A stretch of DNA of 64,000 nt from Odobenus rosmarus divergens (GCF_000321225.1 NW_004450582.1:2068870-2132869); one strand, 5' to 3'. Shown: positions 1 through 12,985, counted from the stretch's first letter. Notes: generated by a model from the letters alone, not told the origin. Numbers and translations: made by a program.

Positions 1-928
1 TGACAAAAGCTTAGAAATAGGTATGCACTATTAATTTTCCTTATCTACTCTTATTGGTGAAAATGGATTTTAAATATTGTTTGTATATATAGAATTCCAA
101 GAAATTCCAGGAAACTCAAAGGATTTTATGCATTATTATGTGAAAGTAATGGGAAAATACTTCTCCATCGTCTGGTCATCCTATCAAGCAATATATTCAA
201 ATATTGAGGCAATCACAGAGTTGAATGTCTTCCTACTCCCAAACATCTTTTCTATCCTAAATAGTCAGCGAAGGCTGGTTGAAAAGGAGATCCCACTCTT
301 TAGAGCATTTTGCAATATATGGAGAAACAATACTGTGGCTAAAAAGATAGAGTTGAGCCAGACTGCCTGAGTTGGAATGCTGCCTTCACTGCATACTAGA
401 TGTGTGATGTTCGGTAAGTTTCTCCATGTCTGTGTCACTGTTTGATCAGCGGAAAAATGAGGATAATGAGAACAAATACCTCTAGATTTCCTGTGAGGAT
501 TAAATGAGCTAATTGATAGCAAGTGCTTAAAACACACACAGCACAGAATAAGTTGCTAATCAATGTTAGCTTTCATAATGGTGATGAAGATGATGGCAAT
601 TAAAATAGGGATACCAGTGATGGTGATGGTGCCGCTGATGACAATAAAGATGGAAAATCAGGAGATCTCACACACCGACTACCAGGCGGGTAACCTGGAG
701 TAAATCTCTGAACTTGTTGGTGCTGTTTCATCTGCAAAATAAACAAGCTGAGTTCTGTTGGTTAGAAAAAATTCTAAGAGGATACTTTTTTTAAAGTAGC
801 TAACTTCAGATATTTTTATTAGGAATTTTCTAAGTTAAAAAAAGTGAATCAAAGGAGAAATAAGGTAGTTTTTAAAAAAATAAACTCTGCTACCTAAAAG
901 TTCTCTAACTTTGTGTTCGTTTTGACAG
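1..928 (+). other. ART4 intron (3' part)
   Basis: This is the intron upstream of the last ART4 exon. The open frame at 77-370 has no recognisable domain and overlaps a MIR-like repeat, so I treat it as non-coding. A GATGAT-rich stretch lies near 580-650. Confidence 0.5.
345..565 (-). repeat. MIR SINE fragment
   Basis: The order of words is typical of MIR: 'gagccagactgcctgagtt', then 'gtgtgatgttcggtaagtt', then 'aaaatgaggataatgag' and 'gaggattaaatgag'. It is diverged, as expected for an ancient mammalian SINE. Strand is tentative. Confidence 0.7.
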
Positions 929-1020
929 GTTCCAGCAAAAAGTACAACCCTGCTCCTGTGGTTATTGCTTCTCTCTCCTTTTTGACCAGTGTCGCCATCT
1001 CTTCCAAAAGTGGAGTATAA
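929..1020 (+). CDS. ART4: ART4 last coding exon (partial gene)
   Basis: This is the C-terminal exon of ecto-ADP-ribosyltransferase 4, the GPI-anchored Dombrock blood-group protein of red cells. A pyrimidine-rich tract and AG at 927-928 form the acceptor, and the exon opens in phase 1 with two bases completing a split codon. The 29 residues that follow begin SSKKYNPAPVV and continue with a hydrophobic run (IASLSFLTSV) and the short tail SSKSGV before TAA at 1018-1020. That hydrophobic end is the GPI-attachment signal removed in the ER, and it matches the human C-terminus (IASLSFLTSV is identical). The catalytic exon lies off the left edge. Order and strand relative to C12orf60 agree with the known synteny. 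Identity is strong despite the short length; the residue spanning the junction cannot be seen. Confidence 0.85.
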
Positions 1021-1800
1021 AGGAACCTTGTGGTTTTGCTTTCTCTGTGCCCTTTTGCTTGATGCCAGTCAGGGGCAACCTGAATACCCTCGGGGAATCA
1101 CTCTGCCCAGGGATCACTCTGCCCAGGACTGCTGGCTCAGTCCGCTGCCTGTGAGTAGACCTAGAACGCAGTATATTTCTTCTCCATGGACACAGAGATT
1201 CACCCTGGAATAGAAAAGGACCCAATCAGAGCTGGTGAGATACAGTCATGGTAATGTTTTGGAATTGGGATTGGGAATGGGGTGTGGGAGCCTTTTTATT
1301 GAGTGGAGATTGATGAAAGCAGAATGAGTATGAGCCTACAGCTGCAAGCAGCTCTCTTTCCACCAGTACGGGAGACTCTATCTCGAGAATGGAGTGAACA
1401 CAATGAAGGAAGAACAGAAAAATGAAAAGAAACAGTTCTGATGAGAGAATATGAGCCCCTAGCTGGAATCCTGGGCTTTTTAAAAATTACATAAATCAAT
1501 AACTTGTATATTTGTATAAATAATTTGAATTAAATTTCCTATCTCAAGCAATCAAAGGAGTTATGATTGCTTCTTCTTTTTATTTAGCAATCCTAAATAG
1601 GAACAAATCGAGAAGCTTGAGTTCGAAAGCACAGAAAAAAAAATCTTCATCAAATGGAAAAGCTTTGAACCCCAGAGAAATAAAGTGGAAATTTTCTTCA
1701 GAGTTTTTTATCAGCATTCAAGACCAAACCAGTGTAGATTCAGATAGGAGGAAATATTGAGAGATAAAAGGGAAAGTTAATAAAAGATGTTAGTGAAATC
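1021..1800 (+). other. ART4: probable ART4 3' UTR
   Basis: This sequence follows the ART4 stop codon. Candidate polyadenylation signals on the + strand are ATTAAA at 1529-1534 and AATAAA at 1779-1784. Which one is used cannot be decided from sequence. No other gene is visible here. Confidence 0.45.
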
Positions 1801-3230
1801 TAATTTGTTGGCAGTAATGGGGCCCCACACATGTTTCTAAAATATTACTGAAGTTAGAATTTAAATTCATATGTTAATTTACAGAGGGACTTTATGGCAA
1901 ATTAGATTTTAAGTCGTCATCAAAAGTTTAGGTACATTTCTTAGGAAAGCATGCAGATGTGTGTGGATATAAAGGAGAAGATATGAGAGGGAAAAAATCT
2001 GATAACCAAGCAAATATCAAAAATATATCAAGTCCTCACTATGTGACAGTAATTAAATAAAAGGAAGTATAAATCACCAAACTTCACAGCTGGGAATTTT
2101 CTCCAACTCCCTTCAGTCGTATACAATATAAATGGGGCAATGGGAATTGCCCTGATTTCCAAAGATCCGGATATTGGGCTAAACGGAGTGAAATTATGAA
2201 AGTCCATGCTACTTAGCCCCTCTGAGATTTGGGTAAGAAACAGTGAAAGTGAAATCAGCTCATTTGGCCCCAGCAGGACTTTCTAAAGGGACAATGCCAT
2301 GAGAGAAGAGACTCAGTGGGGAATTGGCTGCATATAATTCCCCGGTCGAGAATTCAGGCATCTTTACACGGAATTTTGAGAACAGGGCCAAGCGCACCTC
2401 TGTCACCTAGCTTACATTGGCCTCTATACCTAATAAGGCAAGCATAAATTTTCCATAGACACAGTTTTCATGATTTATTGCCCAGGAATGTTGGCAGGTT
2501 AGTGGCTACTGAATAGAGTCTCATTGGCCTGGCTCTAAGAACAAGCTTTGTTATGAGCTTTAGTGAAGCAATAGAAAATCCTCCCAACATCTTGCGAATA
2601 ATTTTTTTTCTGTGCCATATAAATGCACTTATTGAGCCATACTATGTACAAAACACCTTGGGGACTAAAAGTTGAATAGTGTAAGCCAGGTCTTCCATGA
2701 GTTTACAATGAAGAAAAGAACACAAGTCACAGAGGAAATACCAAAAGAAAGGGGAATACCAAGTCTTTTGTTCACGAGAGCTCAGAAGAACTTCTGAGGC
2801 AAGAGAAGAAGCCAGGAGGGCTTCAGGGAGGAGGCAGCATTTGAGCAAGGCCTTGGGACCCTGGGGTGGGAGCAAGGGGTGAGAGGAAGAAGTCAGCGTA
2901 GGTGTGTGTCAAGCGCTTAGTGCCGAAATGCATGCAAATAATAAGTGCTTTGAGTTTAGAGAAAAGTGAGATCCCTCTGCTATGATCCCTCTCAAAGTTG
3001 GATACAGCTTTCTACTGGAAATGAGGCTCAAGGGAGGGCTTCATATGGAAAAAGGAGAGCTGAGTAGAAAAGAGACAGGGGATATAGAAAAGATCAGTGT
3101 ACACAAGGGTCAGGAAATAGATCTGGCAGAGAGAAGCTGTAATGTGGACTGAAGAGGAAAGAGCCACCCGATCAAGCTAAAAGGTCAGCCTAACACATTG
3201 GATCTCCATGAGAAATCAGTCTTCTGAGTA
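1800..3230. other. intergenic, nothing recognised
   Basis: AT-rich single-copy-looking sequence between the ART4 3' end and the next repeats. Open frames are short and lack domain signatures. Confidence 0.5.
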
Positions 3231-3234
3231 AGAC

Positions 3235-3400
3235 ACGCTTAGATATGTGATCTTAACGCATGCTCCCAGCACCTGGAGCACCAATGTCCCTTAAGAACAC
3301 GTTAGAAACGTGAACTCTAGGGCCTGATCCCAAATCTATAAAATCAGAAACCCAGAACCTGTGTTAAGAAGCCCTCCAGGCTTGTGACATATGGGATTAT
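3235..3400. mobile_element. MER5A-like hAT-Charlie fragment
   Basis: Words such as 'cccagcacctggagcac', 'gggcctgatcccaaatct' and 'atcagaaacccagaacctgt' correspond to the MER5A family of non-autonomous hAT DNA transposons, in degenerate form. The assignment is from memory of the family, not a search. Confidence 0.5.
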
Positions 3401-4147
3401 GATCCATAAAGGAATAACCAGGTTTTTGAAAAGATAACTTATTTCTTCCTCCTGTTGCTGCTTTATAGAACAGATCTCCAGAGATAGAAGTTATTCTCTT
3501 GAACTGTGTAGATTTGTGGGTTAAGGATGAATGTGCACACTTTGCATTCCCTCAGTCTCTCCCTAGAGTCCTAAGTTTTTGTGCAAAAAGCCTGTGAAGC
3601 GGACCATTGATTTACATCAATTCAAAGTTCACGAAACGTTAGGAGACCGGTTTCAAAAATTTCACTGTAATTTCTGCTTTTTCATTCTGGGATATCTTTG
3701 AAGGTAAATGGATAAATTCACATGGATCGTTAAAAGAGTTGGCACTATAAAGTTGCAGACTATTTATCTCCTATAGTAATTGTTATTAATGCTTCTTTTT
3801 TGTGTACACAAAAAAATACTTTGGCTTCATTTATTGTTTTATTTGTATCTTTATGATCCAGTGTTCTACTATGCCTATCTGATTGTCCCGAGGTCCCCTA
3901 TTTGCTCTGACTTTAAAAAATAATAAATCCAGTGAAAGAAAATTTCTGTAGAGCTTGATTTACTTGGAACGCCAGGATTCTTGGCCTGAGTTGTCTAATG
4001 ATCTGAATCAAACCAACTTATACTTTATGAACCCAGATCTTGATTTGGTAAAATTCAACATTTAATGAACTAGACGCTTTCAGAGATGCCAACATGTACC
4101 AAACATTGGCAAGTGATAAAATGTGAAAAAAAAGGTTATTACAAGTA

Positions 4148-4213
4148 TTACAGGACTCCCTTCCTTCCTCCCTCTCTCCCACCACCTTTCCTCCTCCCTC
4201 CCTCCCTCCCTTA
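4148..4213 (+). repeat. pyrimidine-rich (CTTCC/CCTCC) tract
   Basis: A run of C and T with CCTTCCTCCCTC-type units. Apparent open frames on both strands here (4018-4340) encode only low-complexity peptides and come from this tract. Confidence 0.8.
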
Positions 4214-4755
4214 TCTTCTTGTAGTAAGTGCCCATGTGTTTTTTTATCTTGTTGTGCTTTATGACAATTCACTTCTTCTTTTCCACTATTGCTTCATTCA
4301 GTTAGATCACACTGTGCTCATGGCCTCTGAGGAGGAATGAAACTAGATATGAGGTAGAAACTAGTGAATCTTCCCCAGGTTGCTTTTCAAGACCTGAAGG
4401 GATGGAGAGAAAATGAGAGGAACCCAAAACAAAGAATTTGAGAGAAACACTAAATAAGAGTACCGGGTTTGAGAAGAGTGTGGCTTCCCCCACCCCCTGT
4501 ATGTCCAGAGGCTGGGTAGCAGCTGCAGACAAGAAGTCATCAGAGTGGGCAGATCAGTGGTCCTTGGCGCTGGGAAAATGTGAGAGGTACTGCCCGCGAT
4601 GGCCAGCCTCACAGGAGCCACCAGCATCTGGAAACCACCCACTGTTACTGAAGCACACATGGCCCATCCTGACCTCAAGCGGCTACACTAGCTGCCATTT
4701 CCATTGACGTGTGGTGAAGATCTCCCTCAAACTGCCCCTGGTCATGCTCCCAGTC

Positions 4756-4933
4756 TTTTTTTTTTTTTAAGATTTTATTTATTTATTTGTCAGAGAGAGA
4801 GAGAGCACAAGCAGGGGGAGAAGCAGGCTCCCTGCCAAGCAAGGAGCCTGATGCGGGATTTGATCCCAGGACGGTGGGATCATGACCTGAGCTGAAGGCA
4901 GACGCTTAACTGACTGAGCCACACAGGTGTCCC
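4756..4933 (-). mobile_element. CanSINE (tRNA-Lys SINE)
   Basis: Reverse-oriented copy: T-rich tail, 'aagattttatttatttattt', GA-rich body, then the inverted tRNA head ending 'gactgagccacacaggtgtccc'. Confidence 0.93.
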
Positions 4934-5037
4934 ATGACCAGGACTTTTCTTGACCCTTGGCCTATTCATTTCCATGTGACTCTCCCAGCTGTTGCAATAT
5001 CCTGGCACACAATCTTTTTTGTTTGTTTTGTTTTGTT

Positions 5038-5204
5038 TTTAAGATTTTATTTGAGAGATCACGAGCAGGGAGAGGGGCGGAGGCAGAGGGAGAAGCAGCT
5101 CCCCCCTGAGCAAGGAGCCGGATGCAGAGCTCTATCCCAGGACAGTGGGATCATGACCTGAGCTGAAGGCAGACGCTTAACCGACTGAGCCACCCAGGTG
5201 CCCC
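5038..5204 (-). mobile_element. CanSINE
   Basis: Reverse-oriented copy flanked by a visible target-site duplication: 'cctggcacacaatctt' on the left (about 5001-5016) and 'cctgggacacaatctt' on the right (about 5206-5221). Confidence 0.93.
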
Positions 5205-5221
5205 TCCTGGGACACAATCTT

Positions 5222-6349
5222 AAGACCGAGAGAAGGCAGGTGAGAACCTGAACACACACAGGTACAGAAAAAATAACAAAGTTAGAGCTGCACCTCCCGC
5301 CTCCCACTGAAGTATGTGTATTTTTGAGGACAGGGTAGCAAATGGATACCCTCAAGAATGTCCTCAAAATAAGCCAGCTATTTGGAGCTGAGAGAAAATG
5401 CAGAGTTTGCGTATTGAAATTCATCCTTTTTCCAAGCCCTATAAGCCCTGGAAATGGCCCAAATCCCCTTGGCCCTTGGCCACAGGACATTCTGAAGGTC
5501 TTACTGTTAGGGAGCAAAGAAGGGATTCCTAATTCAAAATTACAGCGGTGATTCCAATGACAGCCTTGGCTTTGGAGCTGAGCTCCTGACTCAGGCTAGC
5601 AAAAAGTGCAACTTCGAAGTAGCCACGACTGGGGAGGTGACCTGGCAACCTTGGTGGACGTCACTGCATCGCAGGCTAAAAACTACATAAACCGCACATC
5701 TGCTTCCCCCTCTCCACCAAATGCTCACAATTTGTTTCCCTTTTAGTTTCTCATGCTTTGGCCTTATTTTTAAGTATAGGGAAATATGTTTTATTTTTAA
5801 AGGAGAAAATGGGATTTAAGGCTTTAGATGAGAAGATGTTTGAATGAGGACAAAACTTAAGTATTCTCAGAAGAAAAATTCCACTAAAGAACTAGAGTTA
5901 TTAATGGCTTTTCTTATTCTCGACAACGTTCCTGTTAGGTATCGTGTAGAATGGGGCAATCTTGAAAGCACACACTCTTTCCCATTGCATGAGAGCCAAA
6001 GACGTTCTGATAGGGCAAAGGGGCTTGTCTGACCTTTCTTCACCAATACAAGCACATCTCAGAAATCCTACTTCTCTGAGTGTTACGGTCTTTTCTTTGT
6101 GAAAGGTTAGAGCACCATCATTTTTGAACCTCCAATAGCTCCTAATCACAAGGCCTCAGTAGGAGTCAGACAAGAATAAATCATTTGCTCTGTTCTTACT
6201 CAACTAAGCAAGAAAACTATTACTCTTCATTCATTGTTCTCATTAAATTCTGGATAAATCATACCAAAAGTATTTAGTGATGGCTTATGATAGGTAAGGC
6301 ACTGATAATACAGAGATTGGTATAGGAGTGACAAAAATGCAGAAGGTAG
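5222..6349. other. intergenic, nothing recognised
   Basis: No gene or confident repeat is seen here. Open frames at 5844-6149 on both strands have no domain features. Confidence 0.45.
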
Positions 6350-6556
6350 GGGCACCCAGGTGGCTCAGTCGGTTAAGTGTCTGCCTTCAGCTCAGGTCAT
6401 GATCCTAGGGTCCTGGGATCAAGCCCCACATCAGGCTCCATGCTCAGAGGGGAGTTTGCTTCTCCCTCTCCCTCTGCTACTCCCCCTGCTCGTGCTCTCT
6501 TCCTCTCTCTCTCTCTCTCTAGCTCTCTCTCTCAAGTAAATAAATAAAATCTTTGT
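6350..6556 (+). mobile_element. CanSINE
   Basis: Forward copy from 'ggggcacccaggtggctcag' to the 'aaataaataaaatctttg' tail. It is flanked by direct repeats of 'aaaatgcagaa'. Confidence 0.93.
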
Positions 6557-6829
6557 AAAAATGCAGAAAGTTATTTTATATGTTTCCTGGACCTGAACAG
6601 TAGTTTCTGCCAGATTATCTAACAATAATGTTTACATTTACCTGGACTTCACACATAGTATCTAGAAATAGAATTACCAAGAGTGGAAATTAGTTCAGGG
6701 TTATTTTAATTATGCGTTAAGATGATATGTAATATTTAGAGACTTCCCCAAATGTAATACATTACTTTGATATTCTGAACAAAATTTTTTTTAGTAACTC
6801 CCCTGTCAAGCAGGCTTTCTTTGATGATT

Positions 6830-6835
6830 TTTATT
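6830..6835 (-). terminator. C12orf60: C12orf60 polyadenylation signal
   Basis: AATAAA on the minus strand about 165 nt downstream of the stop codon. It is the first canonical hexamer after the coding exon. Use is inferred. Confidence 0.55.
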
Positions 6836-6998
6836 TGAATAAAGCAAAACTTGAGGTAAATGGTCTTCCAGATGACTACTCTTTGCACTTATGTCCTAAT
6901 ATAACACATTTCTGGCAGCAAAGGTCCTAGAACATACTCCCCAAATTCACAGGATGTGAACTGGTTTTCTGACAGAAATGAGCACCTCTGTTGCACTC

Positions 6999-7733
6999 CT
7001 ACTGGTCATTGGCTTTCTTGGGCACAGGAATCTTGGATTCCATAGTACTTATGGCTTTTTTGAGGACCTCTAAAATTGGTCCCATAGTTTTGACAATTTG
7101 CTCCAACTGATCTGCAGCTGACTCGATGGTATTCTTGACATGCTCAGCTTTTAGCGCATCCTGCAATTTTTTCAAGATGTCTACTATACCAATTTTGGAT
7201 TGACCCAGACTTTTGTTTTTCTCCGATGTGTTGGCATCTGATTGGTCTTCGGTGTCTTTTCTATAGAGGTCACTTAACTGAAGATTCATGATGGGATATG
7301 TCATCAGGAGTGAAAAAGAAGATTCCAAACTGCTAAGGATGTTACTGCTATTCAGGGCAGCGACAATGATTGGTGTCTGAACGTTTTTGAACATTTCTTT
7401 AGCTGACTGCTGCAACTCCTTTACATTGGTATTCTTTTCAACCATAGAGCAAACCGCTGTTGCAATCTTGGAACATAAAGGTTCCTTTTGCATCTGGTCA
7501 TACTTTGCCTCCAGGACAGATTGCATCTCTTTAAAAATTGTGAATATTTGTTCAAAGACATTCTTAACATTATCATGTTCTTTCACAGCCATGGAGTGGA
7601 TCTGGGTATTCATTGTGCTGTTAAACAATTCAATAAGCGTGTTAGTGAAGGCAACAAGATCTTGCATGTGAAAGAAAAGTGTTTTGGCGGCTTGCACCAG
7701 CCTCTCTTTGTCCTTTTCTGATTCTGAAGACAT
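6999..7733 (-). CDS. C12orf60: C12orf60 homolog, uncharacterised protein
   Basis: A 244-residue open frame starting MSSESEKDKERL and ending KIPVPKKANDQ. It aligns along its whole length with human C12orf60 (245 residues as I recall it). The protein is rich in amphipathic helix, with likely coiled-coil at about residues 55-85 and 185-235. I see no signal peptide or clear transmembrane segment. Function is not established. The coding region is one exon: on the minus strand a polypyrimidine tract and AG (7759-7758) lie 24 nt before the ATG, so upstream exons are non-coding and should reach the shared promoter near 20.4 kb. Residues 30-90 resemble residues 36-100 of SMCO3, which lies antisense within its intron. 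The gene converges tail-to-tail with ART4. Confidence 0.92.
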   Translation of the reverse strand: MSSESEKDKERLVQAAKTLFFHMQDLVAFTNTLIELFNSTMNTQIHSMAVKEHDNVKNVFEQIFTIFKEMQSVLEAKYDQMQKEPLCSKIATAVCSMVEKNTNVKELQQSAKEMFKNVQTPIIVAALNSSNILSSLESSFSLLMTYPIMNLQLSDLYRKDTEDQSDANTSEKNKSLGQSKIGIVDILKKLQDALKAEHVKNTIESAADQLEQIVKTMGPILEVLKKAISTMESKIPVPKKANDQ

Positions 7734-8427
7734 TTCTCCAACAAAAATGTTTCGGCACTGTAAAACAAAGTAGTAGTCCAGATGAAAACATAAATTCTAT
7801 TTGTCAACCGTAAAAGACTGACCATATAATCTAAATGTGGAAAGTAACTCCTGTCAAGGGTAGGAAAGCTACACCAGCTATAAAGCGGGACTTGATCCTG
7901 TGCTTTAATAAAAATAACAACAAAAATAATTAAAAGACTAGAATAGGGGTGTTTCAATGAATTTAAGTCACAGAGCGAATATCGTGTCCTGGATCCTCAA
8001 TTGGATATGTCAATATATGGAGTAACACTATTCTCAGGCATTACCCTCAATAATTATCCAATCTAGTGGGGAAGATTGTATAAAGCTTAAAAATTACATA
8101 GAAGGGCTCTGGTTCCAGTTAAGATAGAGCAAGCACACTCTGTCCAATCTTTCCTACTGAGTACAACTAAAAATCCTGGACAGAATATGTAAAGTAACTA
8201 TCAGATAACTCTGAAAGGTGGGGAAGAGCAGACCAAAGAGATAGAGTACTGCACTTCAAAGAAGATCAAGACCATCTGATGCCAACTCCCAAGATGTCTG
8301 TCTTGCCTAAGAGTGTTTCTACACTTTCATTACAACTGATCCTCTTCTGCTATAGAGAGGAGTGTTGATGTCTCTAACCAACGTTCACAAGTAGAATTCT
8401 GGAGGAGATACAAAAAGACAGGACTGT

Positions 8428-8626
8428 GGGGCGCCTGGGTGGCTCAGTCGTTAAGCGTCTGCCTTCGGCTCGGGTCATGGTCCCAGGGTCCTGGGATCGA
8501 GTCCCACATCGGGCTCCCTGCTCGGCGGGAAGCCTGCTTCTCCCTCTCCCACTCGCCCTGCTTGTATTCCCTCTCTCACTGTCTCTCTCTCTGTCAAATA
8601 AATAAATAAAATCTTTTAAAAAAATA
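8428..8626 (+). mobile_element. CanSINE
   Basis: Near full-length forward copy: 'ggggcgcctgggtggctcag' head, CT-rich body, 'aaataaataaataaaatctt' tail. It looks fairly young. Confidence 0.95.
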
Positions 8627-9084
8627 CAATTTCCTGGCATGGCATTTAAGGTCATCTACAGATTGCTCTCAATTTTCCACTATTTCTCTTCCCTTCACTG
8701 CTCTCACGTATGTCCTGGGCCACCACATCCTGGATTAAGTTTGTGCCCTGAAAATGCTCTACAACATTTTGTTAGCTCCTTTGTTTATAGTATTCTCTCC
8801 ACCCGCATTCCTCTCTTCCCTACCCCACCCCCTACACATCTACTGAAATCCTACTTATCCATCCATACTTACTTCAGAGACACTATCTACACACATCCTT
8901 CTTCCCTTTTATCCGCGTGCCCATACATGATAAGCTCCAGGATATGTCAAACGCAAAATGACCCACTAGGACAAAAGTAAAATAATACCCCACTTAGTCC
9001 TCCTTTAAAACTACAGAGCAGCACCTTTTAGATTTGTAGCTGGAGTCTCGGTTCTGTAACCTCTACCCACCCGATAACAACTGA

Positions 9085-9330
9085 AATGATCGTTGTTAAT
9101 GTAAGACAAATGGCTACCATTTAGTAAGTTTTTGTCATATATCAGGCACTCTGCCAAATGCTTTATATGCATTATCTCATTTAACCCATATGACAATCCA
9201 TCAGTTACAAACTAACACATCACGCCAATGGAAAAAAAATTAGATTAAGGGGCTTTCCCAGGGCTACATGGTTAGTAAGCGATACTTTGGGTACACAAAA
9301 TCAGGACTGTCCAATTCCAAAGGCTGTGGG
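9085..9330. repeat. MIR SINE fragment
   Basis: Contains 'atatcaggcactctgccaaa', 'gcattatctcatttaaccc' and 'cccagggctacatggttagt', the core and 3' words of MIR. Confidence 0.75.
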
Positions 9331-10519
9331 TTTTCTTTCCATTAAGTTATAGGGGACTGAGTGATTTTCCTGCTTCTGAGGTGTCCCTGCTCTAGAGGAA
9401 TCAGTGGGGATGAGGAAAGAATCTAGAGGGAGAAGCATGGAAGACTCTGATCTAAGCTTTAAGGGAAAGGAGTCAAGCTGGACTTTAAGGCTTTCCTACT
9501 GTCAAGACATTCACCAACACAATGAGAGACGGTAATAAAGAGCTGAACTCCTGGCCAGGAAAGAAGAGCACACACACAAAAACCACATTTGGCTGCAAAT
9601 ATCTGGCTGTCTCTTGAGAATTGAAACAAAGGCATCAGCAACAGATGGAGGTGTGAATGCAACAGAAGCTAAAAGAAACTTAGTATCTGGAATAGCTGAC
9701 AAGACAGAATCCTAGAATCCGAGCGCTGCAAAGAGCCATCTCCTCTGCTGAACTGAATTAACTCAGTTGTACAGCACTTTTCAACCATAAAGTCCATTAA
9801 AGAACAGAAAATTCAATGCTTTGCCACTTTATTAGCCTTTCAAATTAGATTACTTCATACATACTAAGTTTATATTAATATAGGAAATAGAAGAATTCTG
9901 AGAACTAGGAATGCAGAAATCGTCTATAAACCAGACAGGCAGAGGGACCCAGCAGAGACTAGCAAAGGCTGTAAGTCATCACATTCCATGGAAACATCCA
10001 GATGAAACCAGATGAAAAAAGCCCTTTAACAATATTCCTAAACAACTGCTGGGACTACTGAACTCAGAAACACAGCAAGGTAAGCGATATGGATATTTCT
10101 GCTAGTATTGATATGATATTCTGGTTCTCCGGATTAAAGGGTATTTGAAATAACATGTCAGTCTTGAATCCTAGCCATAAATATAATAAAGTCACAAGAC
10201 AACTTTGTTTTAAGAGGACCCTATGGCAGTTTCCTTGTGATTATTTATTTCTCTGAAGACACCAGATATAGGTAGAAAATTAACAGCTTATATAACTGAT
10301 TAAGTCAGAGGGGAAGAAAAAGCTGTAAAGACATCAATTTTAGAAAGGATTAAGGACAAAATGACACCTGTGTATTGTTTACATGGATTGTAACATTTCC
10401 CTTTATGTCTCTAACATCAATATAAGCACTCAGGATCTGTGAAAGAAGGAACGTGCAATCTAATACTAGTTAATTTATAGTGTTTCTGCTCCCTCATACG
10501 TTATATTACAGTTAAATGC

Positions 10520-10660
10520 CATCTGTCTCCAAATAGACTGTTACCTTCTTGAGGGCAAGGAACATTGTCTACTTTTTTTTTTATTCTTTAATGTCTTAAG
10601 GCATATAAGTAGAGGATTCTCACCTGAGCATTTGACAAATGCTGATGAATGTCATTGATA
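10520..10660. repeat. L2 3'-end fragment
   Basis: 'ttaccttcttgagggcaagg' followed by a T-rich insertion and 'gcatttgacaaatgctgatg' resembles the L2 LINE 3' terminus. Confidence 0.55.
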
Positions 10661-10999
10661 TTCTGTTTTCTGGTCAGAAACATTCTTTAGAAGAACTTAA
10701 AAAGTGTCATCATAACAGCATCAATTTCTTTGTTTTGTTTTTTTTAATTAAAGGCCAGGGTTTTGATTTAAAATTAAAGGAGAAGTCTCAGAACTAGTTA
10801 GTAGCTGTTATTTTCTCTTGAAAAGTTTCTGGTTTCACCTATCTCCCATTCCAAAACTCCCAAATAAGTGAACTTGCAGGATAGCTAGCTGGACCCAATG
10901 TGGATAGTAAGGAAAGTGACAGCAGGGAGAAACGCAAAACCTCAGAGAACACGAATGACTCAATGTTGGAGGCTGAGACATGTTTTCTTTGTCACTCTT

Positions 11000-11713
11000 T
11001 CTTTAATTGTTACTATGGGAAAAGTTCAAACATACACAGCAGTGGAGATGATAAAACAATAAACTGCCATGTACCCATAACCCAGGGTCAGAAATTTTCA
11101 AAACAAGCTTGATCTCATTTCCTCTGTAACCCTACTCCACACTCCCTTCCAGATTATTTGGAAGCCAATCTCAGAGATCACGCGTATCATTTCATCATTA
11201 ACATACTCACTATGTATTTCTACAAAAGCAAAAACTCTTCTTTTTGAAATTTAACTTTGTGCTTCCCAAATTAACAATAGATATTTAACAGAACCATCTT
11301 TGGCTTTGAAACATATATGGTGCCTTGCTATCAAAAATTTTTTTTAATGGTGGTATAAAAGTTTTTGGAATGCAATTTGCAATACATATCAAAAGTAATA
11401 AAAACTTTAATTCCCATGGATTATGCAATTCTTCTGGAAATTTATCCTGAGGAAATAATCCAGATAATTGAAGGGGGGGGGACTGTGTATTAAAATGCCC
11501 ACTACAATATTGTGATAGGGAAACAATTGGGTATTTATTAAATTATGGTGGATATCTTATGGAATATTTTATATAATAAAATTATTACAAAACTAAGAAT
11601 TTGGGAAGGTGTTTAAGTAAATTAATATAAGATGAAAATTGTTTTTACACTCTTATTACAACTTGGTAAAAATACCTACACATTTAAACAAACTTTAGAA
11701 GAGAACAACCAAG
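11000..11713 (+). mobile_element. ancient L1 3' fragment
   Basis: Phrases such as 'ctgccatgtacccataaccc', 'aggaaataatccagataatt' and 'atattgtgatagggaaac' are typical of old mammalian L1 3' regions. There is no intact open frame. The next CanSINE is inserted at its end. Confidence 0.6.
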
Positions 11714-11910
11714 GGGTGCCTGGGTGGCTCAGATGGTTAAGCAACTGCCTTCAGCTCAGGTCATGATCTCAGGATCCTGGGATTGAGTCCCACATCGGGC
11801 TCCTTGCTTAGCAAGGAGCCTGCTTCTCCCTCTGCCTGCCACTCCCCCTGCTTGTACTCTCCCTCTCTGGCAAATAAATAAATAAAATCTTTTAAAAAAA
11901 AAGAAAGAAA
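11714..11910 (+). mobile_element. CanSINE
   Basis: Forward copy beginning 'ggggtgcctgggtggctcag', with duplicated flank 'agaacaacca' on both sides. Confidence 0.94.
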
Positions 11911-12985
11911 AGAACAACCAAAAAAAATTTAAGATGGTAGGTTTATGGGTGTTTTTCCTTCTTTATTTTTAAAGTGTTTATATATTAGTTGTACTGACTT
12001 TATACTTTACTTTTTTATCTAATCTTTTAATTTCTTCATGTTATAATTCTACCATCTATCAGAAACACATATCACATGTCACTTTCTCCATGAAACTTCC
12101 TCTAATCGCTCAATATAATTTCCCTCTTTAAATTTTAAAACACTTGACATTTAGCTGTTATTCACAGAAGTATCCTGAGAGTTTTTTATTTGAATATGTG
12201 ATAATCCATACATTTTCATTTTGGAAGGTGATTCCTTCCCCCCCCCCAAAAAAAAACTAACACAACTGTATAGTATTATGAAATAAATCTTAACTTTTAG
12301 AGAAAATCACCAATATATTTCTACTATTTCTCATACACTCTTTAACCTTGAATGTTGACTTCTCATTTCAACAAAATTGACAAGGTTAATTCAGTGAGAA
12401 TCCGTTTGAGGCTGGTCTTTGTTTCCATTCCAATTTCCGAAAACATGCTGACCACTGGCATCAGCATTTCCAAGTTTCTTTTTTTGTGTGAAATAACAAG
12501 TCATGTCACATATACAATAACAATACGTGTGATTTCCAAACTTCCTTTTAGCAACAGAGCAACAGAACTCTCTCATCAAATAAAATTTTATGCACCCACA
12601 GTCCAAATATAGCAACAAGCAAGCTCTGCTGGTCCACAGACTAGGGTGAAATAAGCATGCCGGAGAGCAAGAGCGCCGCCTGCTGGCCAGCAATTCTCCG
12701 TCAGGCTGTCCTAGGGCTCTTTAGAACCTACCTCATGAACCAAGGCAACAAAAAATACACAAATAACAGTACAAACTCTGCAGTTCAGAAATGGATGGCA
12801 ACTGTGCACAGTGAATTTTTCACAGACAGGGAGCACTACATCTGATAACAAACACTGTAAAAATCACATTTACCACAAAATGGTGCAGGTAGTAAGAACT
12901 GGATTAAGAATACCATTTAGCTACCTGAAAACGCCAATCTTTAAAATTCATTTATAAAGTGACTTGGAAATGAGTTTTCAGGGAT

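Noticed and set aside
77..370. 97-codon open frame at the left edge
   Set aside because: It lies in an ART4 intron, overlaps a MIR fragment and has no recognisable domain.
4018..4340. Mirror-image open frames of 84 codons
   Set aside because: Both come from a CCTCC/GGAGG low-complexity tract.
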